Shown in pieces: positions 10,560 through 22,809 of a stretch of 64,000 bases of DNA (its first letter is position 1; each line of letters begins with the position of its first letter). The position numbers and the translations under genes are program-made. The stretch is from contig OZ023181.1 of assembly GCA_963995505.1 (NCBI GenBank), positions 22,750,366 to 22,814,365 of the forward strand, written 5' to 3'. This DNA is from Hypericum androsaemum (taxonomy: Eukaryota > Streptophyta > Magnoliopsida > Malpighiales > Hypericaceae). The notes beneath the pieces are model-generated. The model was given only the letters and a program-made list of their open reading frames with translations, was not told the DNA's origin and did no database searches.

Positions 10560-13500
10560 TCAAAGTTTCCTGATGAGGATATCCACGCCATGTTCAGGCT
10601 CGGTGACCAACCTCAGCGCAGGAGAGTGTTTATAATTGGGCGACAGAGTGAAGGAAAAATTGGACACAATTATGGCAAGCAGGATCTTGAGCTCTGCCAT
10701 GGCGAAATTCTGGCCCAAGCAAGTGCGAGGCCCAACCCCAAACGGCATGAACAAGTGGGGAAGCTTGCAGGCCCCACTAACCCCATTGGCAAATCTCTGA
10801 GGGTTGAATTTAAAGGCATCTGGGCCCCAATTGTTGGGGTCCACGTGTAGGGCAGCCATTAAAGTCCACACGTTGACACCTTTTGGCACGTTTATGCCCC
10901 CAAATTTCATGTCCCGTAATGCCTCCCTAGATACGATCGACACCGGCGGGTAGAGTCTTAGTGACTCGTTGATCACCATCGTCATCTGCCATAAGATTGA
11001 TAAACACGTAAAGGTGGATCGGAAAACGGTTAATCCAGAGTCGAGTATGATGTGATGACGGTTCGCTCACTGTTTTCATCCTTCGGATAGAGTCAGCGTC
11101 GGGGAGATGCCCCCCACAGATTTCGGAGACCTCGGAACGGACACATTGCTGCCACTCGTGATCCGACGCGAGCAGCATCAGGATCCACGTGGAGGCGACA
11201 GCTGTCGTCTCGTAGCCGGCCAAGTAGATGTTCTTGCAATTGTCGACGATGAACCCGTCGGCTGGGTGGCCAGATTGGTCACCACTTGCACCTTCCAGTA
11301 TAACTTGCAAGAGATCCTTGTTGGTCGCACTTAGTCCCTTCCTTTCCTTTGCCACTTCCAAAACCAATTCCTTCACTTCCTTCTCCAATCTCCACACTTT
11401 CCTATTGCTAGCCGTTGGAAGGCTTCTGAAACCACGTAATTCATTCCACAGATGAGCATAAACACGAATTTTTTTTCGGATATAAAAATTTGAAAGTTTA
11501 GAAGTGTGAAAAATTGACATATTTACCTTAGCAAGGGAATTGCAGATAATAGAGGTTTCTTGGACATGGCTTCTTGGAGGGCTCTTAGCTTAATGAAAAT
11601 TTCCTCTCCTTTGGAATAGTTGCTACCGAAGCAGGCCCTCGAGATGACGTCACCGGAGAAGCTTCTCATGTATTCGTCAACCTTGACTTCCACAACAGCA
11701 GCCGAGCCTTCCCTTTCGATTTCGGCGTTCCACGATTTCACCAACGCCATTGATGATTCAACCATTAGCCCGATCATGCCCTACAAAATTCACGATGCCG
11801 TGAATCAATTATTATACGGTTCCAAATATTTTTTGTTGGCGCATGTAACGGTCATGTAATGTAGAACCGGGATGAAGTTATTGAATACTTTGTCGCACAT
11901 GTCGTGGAGCGAGGAGTTGTGTGGATCGTAGATCGAATTTGTTCTGATATCATGTTGGTATATCATAGTGTAAAATTAATTATAGTAATATTTGTTGGGA
12001 TTGTGTCGAGATTTCCCTGGATGTCTTGGTTGGCGATCGCCAACTTAGTAGCGATCGCTAGTAGGCACTCACAGAGAAGTGGAAATTGCTTGGACTGGCG
12101 GTCGCCAATTAACTTGCGACCGCTAAGTCCTGTGGATAAATTTTCCTGTTTTGATTCGACTCTTGTTTCAGACTCCTAATTTGACATAGATAAGTTTCTT
12201 GTACACCAAAGGTTCATCTATTATATAAAGACGTGTTACCCTATGATTAGATATTACTTTGTGACTCGGATCCATCAATAAAAGTTCTCCTTTCTCACCG
12301 TGGACGTAGGCACTAGGCCGAACCACTTTATCTCTTGGATCCGTGTTATTTGCGCATTTTATTCTATTGCTTGCTGAATTCCTAACAATTGGTATCAGAG
12401 CTTGGGTTGGAAAATGACGGACGGCGCGAAGTTTGCTCTTATGAAGTTCGATGGTTCTTCGAATTTTGGGCTATGGCAAAGGCGTGTCAAAGATCTCCTC
12501 GTGCAACAAGGGATTGTCATCGATCTCTCGGAGAAGAAGCCTAAGAAGATGGAGGAGCAAGAGTGGAAGGAGATGGGGGCCAAGGTGGTGGCGATAATTC
12601 GCTTGTGCTTGCGGATGATGTGATGTATCACGTTATGGATGAGGAGTCACAAACTGAGGTATGGAAGAAATTGGAGGCAAGGTATATGTCTATGTCTTTG
12701 TCGAACAAGCTTTATCTTAGGCAAAGATTGTACGGACTTAAGATGAAGGAGGGCTCAGATTTGAGCCAACATATTAATGATTTCAGTCAACTTGTGAGCG
12801 ACCTGAGAAAGGTCGATGTGAAGTTCGAGGAAGAAGACAAGGCATTGTTGTTGCTGAATTATTTACCTGGCTCCTACGAAAATTTGGTTACAACTCTAAC
12901 TTAGGGGAAGGAGTCCCTGGTGTTGGAAGATATCACAAGTGCTCTGCTAGAGTTTCATCAAAGAAAAAAAATTGGCGATGAACAAGCAGAAGGGCTGGTT
13001 GTGAGGGATAGCCATGGTGATCGTGGTGGAGCAAAAGACGGGAAGAGATCCAAGTCGTGGTCAAGGAGGTTTAGAGGAAATTACTTCGAGTGCGGAGAAA
13101 AAGGGCACGTGAAGAAGGATTGTCCAAAAAGAACTCGGGATCGCGAGAAAAAATGATCAAGTTCTGTGAATATGGCCTCACATTCAGACGGGTCGGACGG
13201 TGATCTTCTTTCTATTTTGTCAAGTCCAAAGCATTCTAATTCCTGAATTTTGGATAGCACTTGTTCCTTTCACATGACGCCCAAGAAAGGGTGGTTCGAA
13301 ACTTACAAGTTCGTTGATTCAGGTTTGATGACTATTGGTGATGGTTCTACTTATAGAATTCCTGGCATAGGTGATATCTGAATCAAGATGTGGGATGGTG
13401 TTGAGAGAAAATTGTGTAGGGTTAGGCATGTTCCGAAGTTGGAGAGGAATTTGATCTTGTTAGGAGCCTTGGATTATAGTGGGTACAACTTTAATATTGC

Positions 13501-15639
13501 AGCGGGCTAATGGAGGTGGAGAAGGATGCTGTGGTGGTGATGAAGGGTGAAAGAAATGCTAGAAATACCTACAGGTTAGTGGAAAATACGGTTGTAAGTG
13601 GAGTCACCTCGTTGGGTTCCGATGGAGGGGAAAAAAATTCTTGTGTGATGGAGCAAAGGCTTGACATGAATGGTTTGAGTAGAGATGGGATTCACAAAGA
13701 CAAAGTTAGCAAGTTCCTGCTATGGTTGTCTAAAAGGATGTGTACTTCAAAAGTGTTGGGTAGGTTTGCATGGGGAATGCGAAGCCGTTGGTGACATCAC
13801 GGGCGAATCAGGTATCTCACTCAAGGCCGAACAATAGAGTTCGAAGCATGTCGAGGGTTCTACTTGGTGGAATAAAAAGTTGCCCTTTGTATGCTATGGC
13901 ACGTAGCATTGGTATGAGGCAAGAAGGTCCAGCAAAAAAGTAGTTCGAGATTGCGGAGCATGGGACTGACCGAAAAATAAAGGACGCGTCTATTGGTCAC
14001 AAGGTTGTTTCAGCAGGTGGACTTGCTAGTTGGGGTTCGATGGAGATTGGAGGGTATAGGCCAAGCAGGCTCGGAAGCTCGAGCTTGGGAGCTGGCTCCA
14101 AGTGATTGAACGGAAAATGTGGTGAGAAAGTTGAGATGGTCTTATTGATAGCGATGTATCTATGGTGCGAGATGGAGCAGGTAGAGTCAGTTTGGTCTCG
14201 CAAGATCTCATGGTTCTTCATGGGGCGGTGTCTCATCAAGGTAGAATTTGTTGAAGTTCGGGTAGAGCTTCATGATTCTTCACAAGGGATGAATTCTCGC
14301 CAAGATAGAATTTGTGTCGAGATTTCCCTGGATGCCTTGGTTGGCGATCGCCAACTTAGTAGCGGTCGCTAGTAGGCACTCACAGAGAAGTGAAAATTGC
14401 TAGGACTGGCGGCTGCCGATTAACTAGCGACCGCCAGGTCCCGCAGACAGATTTTTCTGTTTTGATTCGACCCTTGTTTCAGACTCCTAATTTGACCTAG
14501 ATAGGTTTCTTGTATACCAAGGGTTCGTCTATTATATAAAGACGTGTTACCCTATGGTTAGATATTGCTTTGTGACTCAGATCCATCAATAAAAGTTCTC
14601 CTTTCTCACTGTGGACGTAGGCACTAGGCCAAACCACGTTATCTCTTGTGTCCGTGTTCTTTGCGCGTTTTGTTCTCTTGCTTGCTGAATTCCTAACAAT
14701 ATTAACGTCAAGATAAAGAATTTTTCTATCGGGTACTCTTTCCTACCGCAGGTCTTTTTCCTCTGAATTTTACCGCAGTAAGATTTTGACGAGGCCGATA
14801 GTTGAAATCTCAAAAAAATAAATTTTACACTATTTAGGTTATAAATATTTGATTAATAAATTTTACTTAAAATGAGCAAATTATTTTTTTCATATTTATA
14901 AATAAGGTCAGCAACTAGTTAATTTCGATAATGAATATATCGTTTATGGACAAAAAAAAAAGTAGAGAACTCGCAAAAATGGAAATTTACCTTGACCTTG
15001 TCGGAGTACAATTCGGGGGCAAGGATTTTCCTCTGGTGGGACCACAATTCTCCATTAGAGGTCAAGATGCCCCGGCCAAGCAAGGCGCCGCGCTCCTTCT
15101 GCTGATACAAAGGCTTCCCAAAGTCCAACGACGTACAAGTGACGATCTCCTTCACCACATTAGGATCGTTCATGTGCAACAATTGTTTATTCCCAAGTGC
15201 GAACATAAACGTCTCCCCTGTAGATATATAATTCTTCCATGATCATATGTTAATAATCGAATATTTATTAGACCGACTAATAAGATTACAACCCATCAAA
15301 ACCCGAAAAACGATAAATGGTTGATGATGCATGTAACGTACCGTATTCCTTCCTCCAAGTCTCAAAGAACGGGAAAATACTCGTAGCACAATTGTGGCTG
15401 ATCACTTGTTGGCCCTTCTGTTCATCTTCTGCTGATACTGTCACCTTATTAGACTTCGAATTTTTCATTTCCCTTATGTTCCCCAGCAAAATACAAGATG
15501 GTGGACCTCGAATTCCTTGTTTCCTAAGCTTAGACCTGAGCCTTCCCGGCTTAAATACCAAAGAATCCAGTATTTGCATGATCATGGTTATACTGCCAAT
15601 AGTCACAACAGCTAATACGACCTTTAGGGTTTGATCCAT
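10560..15639 (-). CDS. CYP714-1, cytochrome P450 of the CYP714 family, apparently intact
   Basis: Five exons on the minus strand: 15639-15342, 15217-14991, 11780-11527, 11425-11071, 10985-10560, with GT-AG borders, total 1560 nt (519 aa plus stop). The start is ATG 15639, with a TATA box (TTATATAAAC on the minus strand) at 15711-15720. The protein has an N-terminal anchor, IRGPP hinge, I-helix AGYETT (329-334), K-helix ExxR (E385-R388), the PERF-equivalent NPQRF and the haem motif [10 protein letters not shown] with Cys467. CYP714 enzymes (CYP72 clan, ER membrane) oxidise gibberellins and other terpenoids; some CYP714E members oxidise pentacyclic triterpenes. Intron 2 is 3.2 kb because it carries a Copia element. 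No frameshift or stop was seen in any exon. It is the only open CYP714 copy of the locus. Substrate unknown. Confidence 0.88.
11993..12387 (+). repeat. Left LTR of intronic Copia
   Basis: 395 bp, TG...CA termini. It contains a cluster of CpG-rich palindromic words (GGCGATCGCC, AGCGATCGCT, GGCGGTCGCC, TGCGACCGCT) at about 12031-12125 and a TATA-like TATTATATAAAG near 12220. Confidence 0.8.
12411..13600 (+). pseudogene. Copia gag and protease remnant
   Basis: Decayed start of a Copia polyprotein. The gag domain reads [21 protein letters not shown] and resumes in other frames through about 13156. The zinc knuckle is damaged: [12 protein letters not shown] lacks its first cysteine (Tyr instead). 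The protease region near 13250 reads [11 protein letters not shown], with Thr for the Gly of the usual DSG triad, and an in-frame stop precedes it. A GAG-pre-integrase-like piece ([16 protein letters not shown]) follows at about 13530. In an intact element these parts package the RNA and mature the polyprotein. Here they cannot. Confidence 0.7.
14313..14698 (+). repeat. Right LTR of intronic Copia
   Basis: About 386 bp, closely matching the left LTR apart from its first few bases (starts TTGTGTCGAG without the TGGGA seen at left). It ends CCTAACA and is followed by the ATATT duplication. Confidence 0.75.
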
Positions 15640-16964
15640 GGCTACCACAGTTCTTAGTTTTTTTCCTCTCTCTATTTGATGTTCTGTTATATTTTTGGTG
15701 GAAGGGTGGAGTTTATATAACCGTCATCACATCATACTCCACTCTGAATTAACCGTAACTTTACGTGTTTATCAATCTTTTGGTTGGAGTTTATATATAG
15801 AGGAGGACATTGTTTAAATATGATTTTCTCTTTCCTTTCCAGTTTTGTTTTTCTTTTGGGTTGATTTCCAGTTTTGTTTTTTGACAACTGATGCGTTGGT
15901 AGATGATGCTGATTGGGCCATGCACATTTAAGTCCCACAAGTTGGACTTGCATTTTTTCCAAGGAAGAGTTTAAAAAAAGGTGGATGTAAAATGAGAGTT
16001 GAAAAAATTGAATTTGGGAAACAAGCATTTAATTTTTGGTTGAAAAATTGGAGTTAGAGGGATAGCTTGGAAGACTTCAACAATTGCAAGGATTTGTCAA
16101 TTGTGCATTTCTGTCGTTTAGAAAAGGATGCTCCTCATCCTGGCTAAATCATCATAAAGGTGTAGAACTTAGAGCAGTAAGTTTCGAGAGAGAAATAGAT
16201 TAGTACTGATATTTTGTACTGTTTTCAAGATCCACATAGAGAGTTTGAGATAAAAAAAGAGTTGAGTAAAAGTTCTCTAATGTAAAATACGAGTAAAATA
16301 CGAGAGTGTGATAATTCAGAGTATCGGATAATGAAGATATTTTTACTGCTATAATTTTTCTATTTATTAGTAGATATTTTTGGAGCTGGTTCCCTAATTT
16401 TTCCCTCTGATATTTAGAGAATTTTCTATGTTAATTTTAGTGTTCTTTGTTGATGATTTATTTTTCCATTTGATCGTGATAATTATTTATTATCGAGGTA
16501 AATTTTATTTACCGTTTCTGCTGACGAATGAAATTCCCAACAGATGCGAAGCCTTGACATGAGTCCACCGAATTGTTACGCGTGGTTCGTTCCCAATTAA
16601 AAATACGTCAAACTAATAACATAATTACACATAATTACCGAATAAATATTACTTAAATCAAGTGATAATATAATTATTTCAAGTTCGTGATATTAGCGTA
16701 AAGATAGAGTATTTTTTATTGGGGTACCCCTTAACTATTGTGATTTTTATTAAAGAGTTTTATCACAGTTGTGTTTTGACGACTCCGGCGATCGTAAACT
16801 TGCAACCGGGAATTCATATTAACTAGGGTGTAAATATTATTATGAGTAAATATTATTATTAATAAACTTTACTTATAAAAAGTCTCAACTTCGAATGAAA
16901 AAATACAATATTAAAAAATATTTATTGAGAGAACTTTATCACTATTCAAAAGTCTTACTGGTTG
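15640..16964. other. CYP714-1 upstream region and inter-unit spacer
   Basis: AT-rich spacer between units 1 and 2. It contains the CYP714-1 core promoter and a second copy of the TATA-bearing motif GGAGTTTATATATAGAGGA at 15785-15803, which matches the single promoter motif of CYP714-2 at 41788. No gene was recognised in the remaining 1.1 kb. Confidence 0.5.
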
Positions 16965-17900
16965 GAGTTGGCGAGATTCTGGTGGGATTGGCGCCAGGGG
17001 AGTTCCAGTAGGTGGAAAATTTGGGATGCTGGCAGACGCCAGGGATAATTTTTCCTATTTTGCTCGGACTCTTGTTTTGGATTCCTAGATAGGTTTCTTG
17101 ATGTGCAAATTTTTTTCTCTATATAAGTACTTTTTACCCTAGTTGTACTTGTTACCCTAGCTCATTGATGGTTTTGTGACTCGGATACTCATCAATCAAA
17201 GTTCTCATTTCTTCCCGTGGACATAGGCATTAGACTGAACTACATAATCTCCCGTGTCCATCTTTGCATATTCTTTTTCTCTTTATATCCTCAATTTCTT
17301 AACAATTGGTACCATAGCTTACTTGGAGGATGGCGGATCACGGCGCAAAGTTTGCTTTTGTGGAGATCGATAGATCATCAAATTTTTGGTTATGACAAAG
17401 GCATGTCAATGATTTGCTGGTGCAACAAGGAATGATCAATGAGCTCCCAGGGAAGAAGTCTGAGAAAATAGAGGAGCAAGAGTGGGAAGAGTTGGAGGCC
17501 AAGGCGGTGGCGACGATTTGCTTGTGCTTGGTTGATGACGTGTTGTATCATGTCATGGATGAGGAGACACCAGATGGGATATGAAAGAAAGTGGAGCATA
17601 GGTATATGTCAAAATTTTTGTCGAACAAACTTTATCTTAAGCAAAAATTGTATGGGCTTAAGATGATGGAGAACTCAGATTTGAGCCAATATATCAATAT
17701 TTTTAATTAATTGTTGAGTGATTTGAATATGATCGATGTAAAGTTCGAGGATGAAAATAATGCATTGTTGCTGCCGAATTCCTTACCAAATTCTAACTAA
17801 AGTTTGGTTACAATTCTAACTTGGGAGAAAGAATCGCTAGTGTTGAAAAATATCACAAGTGCTCTACTAGGGTTTCATCAAAGAAAGAAAGCTGACCAAG
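16965..17900 (+). mobile_element. Truncated Copia remnant (LTR plus gag) fused to P450-a2
   Basis: Related to the intronic Copia: a degenerate LTR ending TTCTTAACA at 17304, a mutated primer-binding site (ATTGGTACCATAGC) and about 570 bp of gag with stops and frameshifts (for example MSKFLSNKLYLKQKLYGLKMM). It ends abruptly at 17900 against the last 39 bp of P450-a2 exon 1. No right LTR is present, so this end arose by deletion or recombination. Confidence 0.65.
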
Positions 17901-18665
17901 GTTAGGATTACCAAGGACCAGATCAAGGCCTTCATCATGGTAATGATCGATTTCTTATTACAGTAAAACTTCTCTAAAGTGATAGGCTTCATATTTTTTC
18001 TTCAAAAATATTAAAATTAAATACAAAAATATTTAATTTAATCATATTCAAGTCACATAAAATCTCGACTTATATCGTTATTCAAATGCTAAACTTGATT
18101 GAGATATTTTCTTAGTGATCGCAATGACCATTTGAAGACAATTGATAAGATGAATAATGATGTAAAATCTAGTGCAAACTGATATCTTAAAATATATATA
18201 TTTTTAATTTATAAAGTATGTAAAAATATACGTATTTATTAGTTAAAATTTTCAACATTAAAATTTTCTGATAAATTATTAGTTATTATGATAGAAGAGT
18301 TATTAAATTTTAACATTGATGTCAACTCGAGACCAAAATTTTATAACATTTTAAAAAAGTTATCAATTTAGAGAACAACCATCGGTTTTAATGTACATGG
18401 ACATTACATAGGGTCGGGCAGAAGACTCTAAAATTTCAGTTTTTTTAACCACGATCGTTTTTCGTAGGAGCTGTTTATTGCAGGAAGCTCAACTACTCCA
18501 GACATGATGGTGTTCACAATGGGAAAACTGATCAACCGCCCAGATGTCCTTACAAAAGTTAGGGACGAGATAGAATCGGTGATCGGGAAGGACAGGTTGG
18601 TGGAGGAGTCCGATGTACCGAACCTTCACTATCTCCAAGCTGACGCAAAAGAAGCGCTCAGATTG

Positions 18666-20660
18666 GTCACCACTTGCACCTTTCAGTATCACTTGCAAGA
18701 GATCCTTGTTGGATGCACTTAGTCCCTTCCTTTCCCTTACCACTTCCAATACCAATTCCTTCACTTGCTTCTCCAATCTCCATACTTCCCTATTGCTAGC
18801 CGTTGGAAGGCTTCTGAAACTACATAATTCATTCCACAGATGAGCATAAACCCGGAATTAGCAAATTTAACAGGGAGATGGTCCTCTAGGAAAATTTACT
18901 TCATGCGAGTTGGCAAAACGTATAGGGGTAAATCAGAAGATTATCACAGAAGATCTTCACGGATAGATAATTCTTATTTAATACATCTACTTTTCAAAGA
19001 AAAAAAATCTTATTTAATTAGCACGATTTTTTAGATATGCGATTATCTTTTGCTTACATAGACAAAATGTGTTTATCAGTATTAAACGGTGTAACCAATA
19101 GTAAATTTACTTACTTACAATTTTGACATTTACTTTTAAATAAATAAATTTTACTTGTAAAAAAAAGTCCGGATTTTGTCCGGATAGATGATCAAAATAA
19201 TTAACGATTCATACTTCAGTCGAGACTTGGATCTACGTATTCACTTACCTTAGCAAGGAAATTGCAGATGATAGAGCTTTCTTGGACATGGCTAGAGCGA
19301 GGGCTCTCAGCTGAATGAAAATTTCCTCTTCTTTGGAATAGTTGCTACCGAATCAGGCCTTCGAGATGACGTCACCGGAGAAGCTTCTCATGTATTCGTC
19401 GACCTTAACTTCCACAACAGCAGCTGAGCCGTCCTTTTCGATTTCGGCGTTTCACGATTTCACCAGCGCCGTTGATGATTCAACCATTAACCCGATCACG
19501 CCCTACAAAATTCACGATGCCGTGAATCAATTATATACGGCAGGCACATGTAACGGTCATGTAATAACTTTGCGCGGTTCCGTGTACGTGTCGTGTCGGC
19601 AGAGAGGTTTCAAGAATTTGCCTCAAATTTCGTGGAGAGTCGTGGACCGTAAATCGAACTTGTTCATACATGATATTAGATTTTTTAATTGTTGGGAAAA
19701 TGACTCTTTGACTTTAGGTGTAATTTTTTTTTATAAGTAAAGAATATATTGATCCTCAAAAGTCAAATACGCCAAAGAGTACAATGAGTACATCCTAAGT
19801 AAAGATAAACATTTATCATAATAAAAATATGATAAATACTATCTAAACATTTCTAGAATTATCCCCAAAGTAACACCAAAATATGTAAGCCAAAAATTTC
19901 CCCTTAAAACCCCAATCACAACACGAGGAGCCAGAATCACGGCGGATCAAAGGTCCAATAAAACGGACCGCCGCGAGCCTAGAGTTTTATCGAATGGAGA
20001 ATATGAGAGGTATCCTCCTCCCACGAAAAGTCCAAAGTTATTACAAGACGTCACGTCTCTACAACAAGCTCCGCTTGAAACACTGTGTCTTGCAACTCCA
20101 TGCCAACCATAATTGAATTGAGGCTAAGCGACGAAGGAGGCCTCACCAGAGACTTAATTTTCAGTTTTCGCAACGAAAACTTCAAAAGTTTTGGAATACT
20201 TCACCAGAGGCTTTAGGTGTAATTATGGGATATTTTTGATTAGGACAATTTGGTGTTACTGAGGGGATAGTTTTGGAATATACTTCGATAATATTTATCA
20301 TAGTTTTATTATAACAAATATTTATATAGTATCTTAGGTGTTGTGTTCGAAGTACTCATTTTGGGTGGTTCTTTTGAGGAGTTATAAAATTTTACTTATA
20401 AAAAAATTCTCTTTGTCCAACATAAAATTTTAAAATAATTATTATTACAATTCGGGGGCAAGGATTTTCCTCTGGTGGGACCACAATTCTCCATTAGAGG
20501 CCAAGCAAGGCGCCGCGCTCCTTCTGCTGATACAAAGGCTTCCCAAAGTCCGACGACGTACTAGTGATGATCTCCTTCACCACATCAGGATCGTTCATGT
20601 GCAACAATTGTTTATTCTCAAGTGCGAACATAAACGTCTCCCCTGTAGATTTATAATTCT
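18666..20660 (-). pseudogene. CYP714 fragment inserted antisense into P450-a2 exon 2
   Basis: Minus-strand piece of a CYP714 gene: part of exon 4 (18813-18666), intron 3, exon 3 (19502-19249), a shortened intron 2 with a LINE insertion, and part of exon 2 (20642-20446). Exon 3 has a TGA in place of the Cys codon of the RACFGSN motif, and exon 2 lacks 14 bp and its 3' end. Intron 3 resembles that of CYP714-2 rather than the short one of CYP714-1. Exon 4 lacks the 13-bp deletion found in CYP714-2. The left junction shares CAGATTG with both parent sequences. The block replaces about 9 bp of the P450-a2 exon. Confidence 0.82.
19726..20210 (-). mobile_element. 5'-truncated LINE inside the CYP714 fragment
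   Basis: About 485 bp starting with a T-run on the plus strand (poly-A on minus) and flanked by the 14-bp duplication CTTTAGGTGTAATT at 19712-19725 and 20211-20224. CYP714-2 has the matching uninterrupted site near 40740. The sequence resembles the 3' part of the LINE at 3069-5507 (shared AACGAAAACTTC-type block), so it is the same family. Confidence 0.75.
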
Positions 20661-21090
20661 CTTCGTAATCCCACGATAGTGCAGGGAGACCTTCAAGCTA
20701 CAAGGCCACGAGATCCCCGCAGGAACACCCGCGCTTATAAACGCGTACGCAATGATGAGAGATCCTAATCTATGGGAGAACCCTCACGAGTTCTACCGGG
20801 AAAGGCACCTGATGAGCTCTGGCGTCAAGGACCAGGCGAAAGAGACGCTGAGGTCCAACAACTTCGGGTTCATCCCTTTCGGGATGGGAAGGAGGATGTG
20901 TCCAGGCGCGGCCTTGGGATTGACCACCCTGCATTTATCTGTTGCTGCCATTGTTCAGTGCTTTGACTGGGAAGTCGATCGCGATGGAAGCAAACTTGAC
21001 TTGGAGCTCAAAGAAGACGCTATTATGGTCACAACGCTTCACCATCCTATGTGCGTTCCCAAAGTTCGATTCAATCCATTTGAAAATTAA

Positions 21091-22059
21091 GGCCTGTTTG
21101 AAAGAAAATTATGGGATCACATTATTTGGATTTTTTTATAACTGACAAAATGTATGATTACAAAGAATGAGATTCCATGAATTTATACCAAAAAGACTGT
21201 TGAAGTAATTTTTTCCTGCAAGTAACTAAAAAAAGTTGAGTTCTACTTCCATCCTACATATTTGTCTTTCTTATTCCTAGTTTTTTTTTCTGTTGTCATT
21301 GTTGCAATAAGTTAGTCACCGTTTGTCAAAGTAGTAATGAATTTACTCAAGGAGATCTTATATCCAAGTCTTACAAATATAAAAAATTTATTAAGAGAGT
21401 CGTTTCTAAAATAGAATTTGTCGTGCTCGACTCTGAATAAAAAATATTTAAAGAAATGGTGTTCTCGATTTTTTTGGAAACGGTTGATTTTTATTAGTAA
21501 TATTCATTTTTACATGTTACAAATAATTGGTGTAGAGATCTCACGTAAATTGAATACGAGAACGAGGCCGCAACTTCAATAAAACCCTATAATGCTTCAA
21601 CGACAAACCCAATGAAAAAATCGTTGTATGAAAAGTGTGTGGAGCCTTAATACTTCGATAACAATATTTCTATATCTTGTACATAATTTTATTGTATTAA
21701 AAATTACGGTCTAACCGATAGTCAACCTAGTCAGACTACTATCCGATACTAAATCTTGGTCAATTTTGGTCTATAATATAGAGAGCAAATTTGCCTAATA
21801 CGACAAAGAATTTTTTTAATCATTATCTTCATATAATTTTAGACTTGTTAAATTGAATACTTTGTTTAGTTATATACCACAGTTCTTGAATATTTAAATT
21901 TAGTTAATATATAATTATTTTAATGATAAATTAAATCTATTTCATCGCATTTAATAATGTATAAAAATAAAAAGTTCTGATTTGACCGAATAGACCGAGT
22001 CAACCAAAAAATAAAAGATTTTCAGGCCACATCCCAATTAGATTTTAAAAACATTGCAT
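21091..22059. other. P450-a2 3' flank, no gene seen
   Basis: AT-rich sequence. The first 450 bp align with the flank of P450-a1, including the empty LINE site at about 21480-21500. The rest (from about 21650) is AT-rich and unassigned. Confidence 0.5.
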
Positions 22060-22271
22060 ATTTTAAGGGATAAATTACTCACAAGATCCTGAAATTTGGC
22101 ATATTCGTCTCTTACACTCCAATATTTTTAAAATAGACTAAAACATCTTTACAGTTTGGCAAAATTATATTCTAGGATCCCTAAAATGACACAAATACTC
22201 CCGCTAAAAAAAAATAAAATATTATCTCTCCTCCCTCTAACCGCTCAAAAACTCTATTTTTATTTTCCGGC

Positions 22272-22614
22272 GAAGAAATCCTTCAATATCCAACTCAAAA
22301 TCTTAAGGTAATTGGTTGGTGGATTTTTCACACTTATAAACTTGTCCTCTTTTGTGTTTTAACCGATGTGAGATTCTCAACACGCTCCCTCAAACGAGAC
22401 CCATCTCGGGTCGAAGATTGCATTGATTTTGATTTCACTAAAGTGCGAGAAATGGGGTCGTGCGAATTCAAGAATGGGTATGGGATCAACCTGCTCTGAT
22501 ACCATGTTAGAATTTTCATATCCAACCCAAAACTTTAAAGTAATGGATCGGTGAATTTTTTACATTTATAAACTTATCTCCATATATATTTTAACCGATG
22601 TGAAATTCTCAACA
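22272..22614 (-). mobile_element. TRIM-like miniature LTR retroelement
   Basis: Two direct repeats of about 110 bp (22272-22382 and 22505-22614) share TTTTAACCGATGTGA and ATTCTCAACA. They flank a 122-bp core with a primer-binding site for initiator Met tRNA (minus strand TGGTATCAGAGC, 22493-22504) beside the right repeat and a purine tract (GTTTGAGGGAGCG) beside the left one. This is the layout of a terminal-repeat retrotransposon in miniature. No target duplication was found. Confidence 0.62.
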
Positions 22615-22809
22615 TACAGCAACTCCTCCAACTCTAACACGAAGAAAGAAAACCACGAAACATCGTAAATTCAATCAATTGTTACCTCACCGACCGGTAA
22701 TTTAATCGAAAAAGAAAGAATCTCAAAGGAAGTAAGGGGGGAGGGTTACAAAAGAAAAGGCAGGGGGATCACTTCGAATTAATTTAATTTATTAATTGGA
22801 GATAAAAGG

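Larger units (their letters stand above)
11993..14698 (+). mobile_element. Deleted Copia LTR retrotransposon in intron 2 of CYP714-1
   Basis: A 2.7-kb element on the strand opposite to CYP714-1. Left LTR 11993-12387 (TGTTGGGATT to CCTAACA), right LTR about 14313-14698. A 5-bp target duplication ATATT stands at 11988-11992 and 14699-14703. The primer-binding site TGGTATCAGAGC (initiator Met tRNA) lies just after the left LTR. The interior keeps degraded gag, a piece of protease and a GAG-pre-integrase fragment, but integrase, reverse transcriptase and RNase H are gone. A shorter, older relative lies at 16965-17900. Confidence 0.85.
17901..21090 (+). pseudogene. P450-a2, CYP71-clan P450, truncated and split
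   Basis: Second copy of the P450-a gene. Only the last 39 bp of exon 1 survive (17901-17939, encoding the end of ITKDQIKAFIM), next to a Copia remnant. The intron (17940-18467) keeps its GTAATG donor and CGTAG acceptor. Exon 2 runs 18468-18665, is broken by about 2 kb of antisense CYP714 sequence, and resumes at about 20661-21090 through FYRERHL, the haem motif FGMGRRMCPG and the end FNPFEN. The resumed part also has an in-frame TAG where P450-a1 has TCG. The I-helix reads AGSSTT, again without the acidic residue. It is non-functional. Its presence upstream of BAHD-2 fixes unit 2 as a duplicate of unit 1. Confidence 0.85.

Noticed and set aside
10374..10850. Plus-strand open stretch antisense to CYP714-1 exon 5 (also 38803-39435 over CYP714-2)
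   Set aside because: It is the complement of a conserved P450 exon with the haem motif. The similarity between the two copies follows from the sense gene, and no domain is seen.
12031..12126. CRISPR-like or other spaced palindromic array
   Set aside because: Eukaryotic LTR context and irregular spacing; it is an LTR-internal motif cluster.
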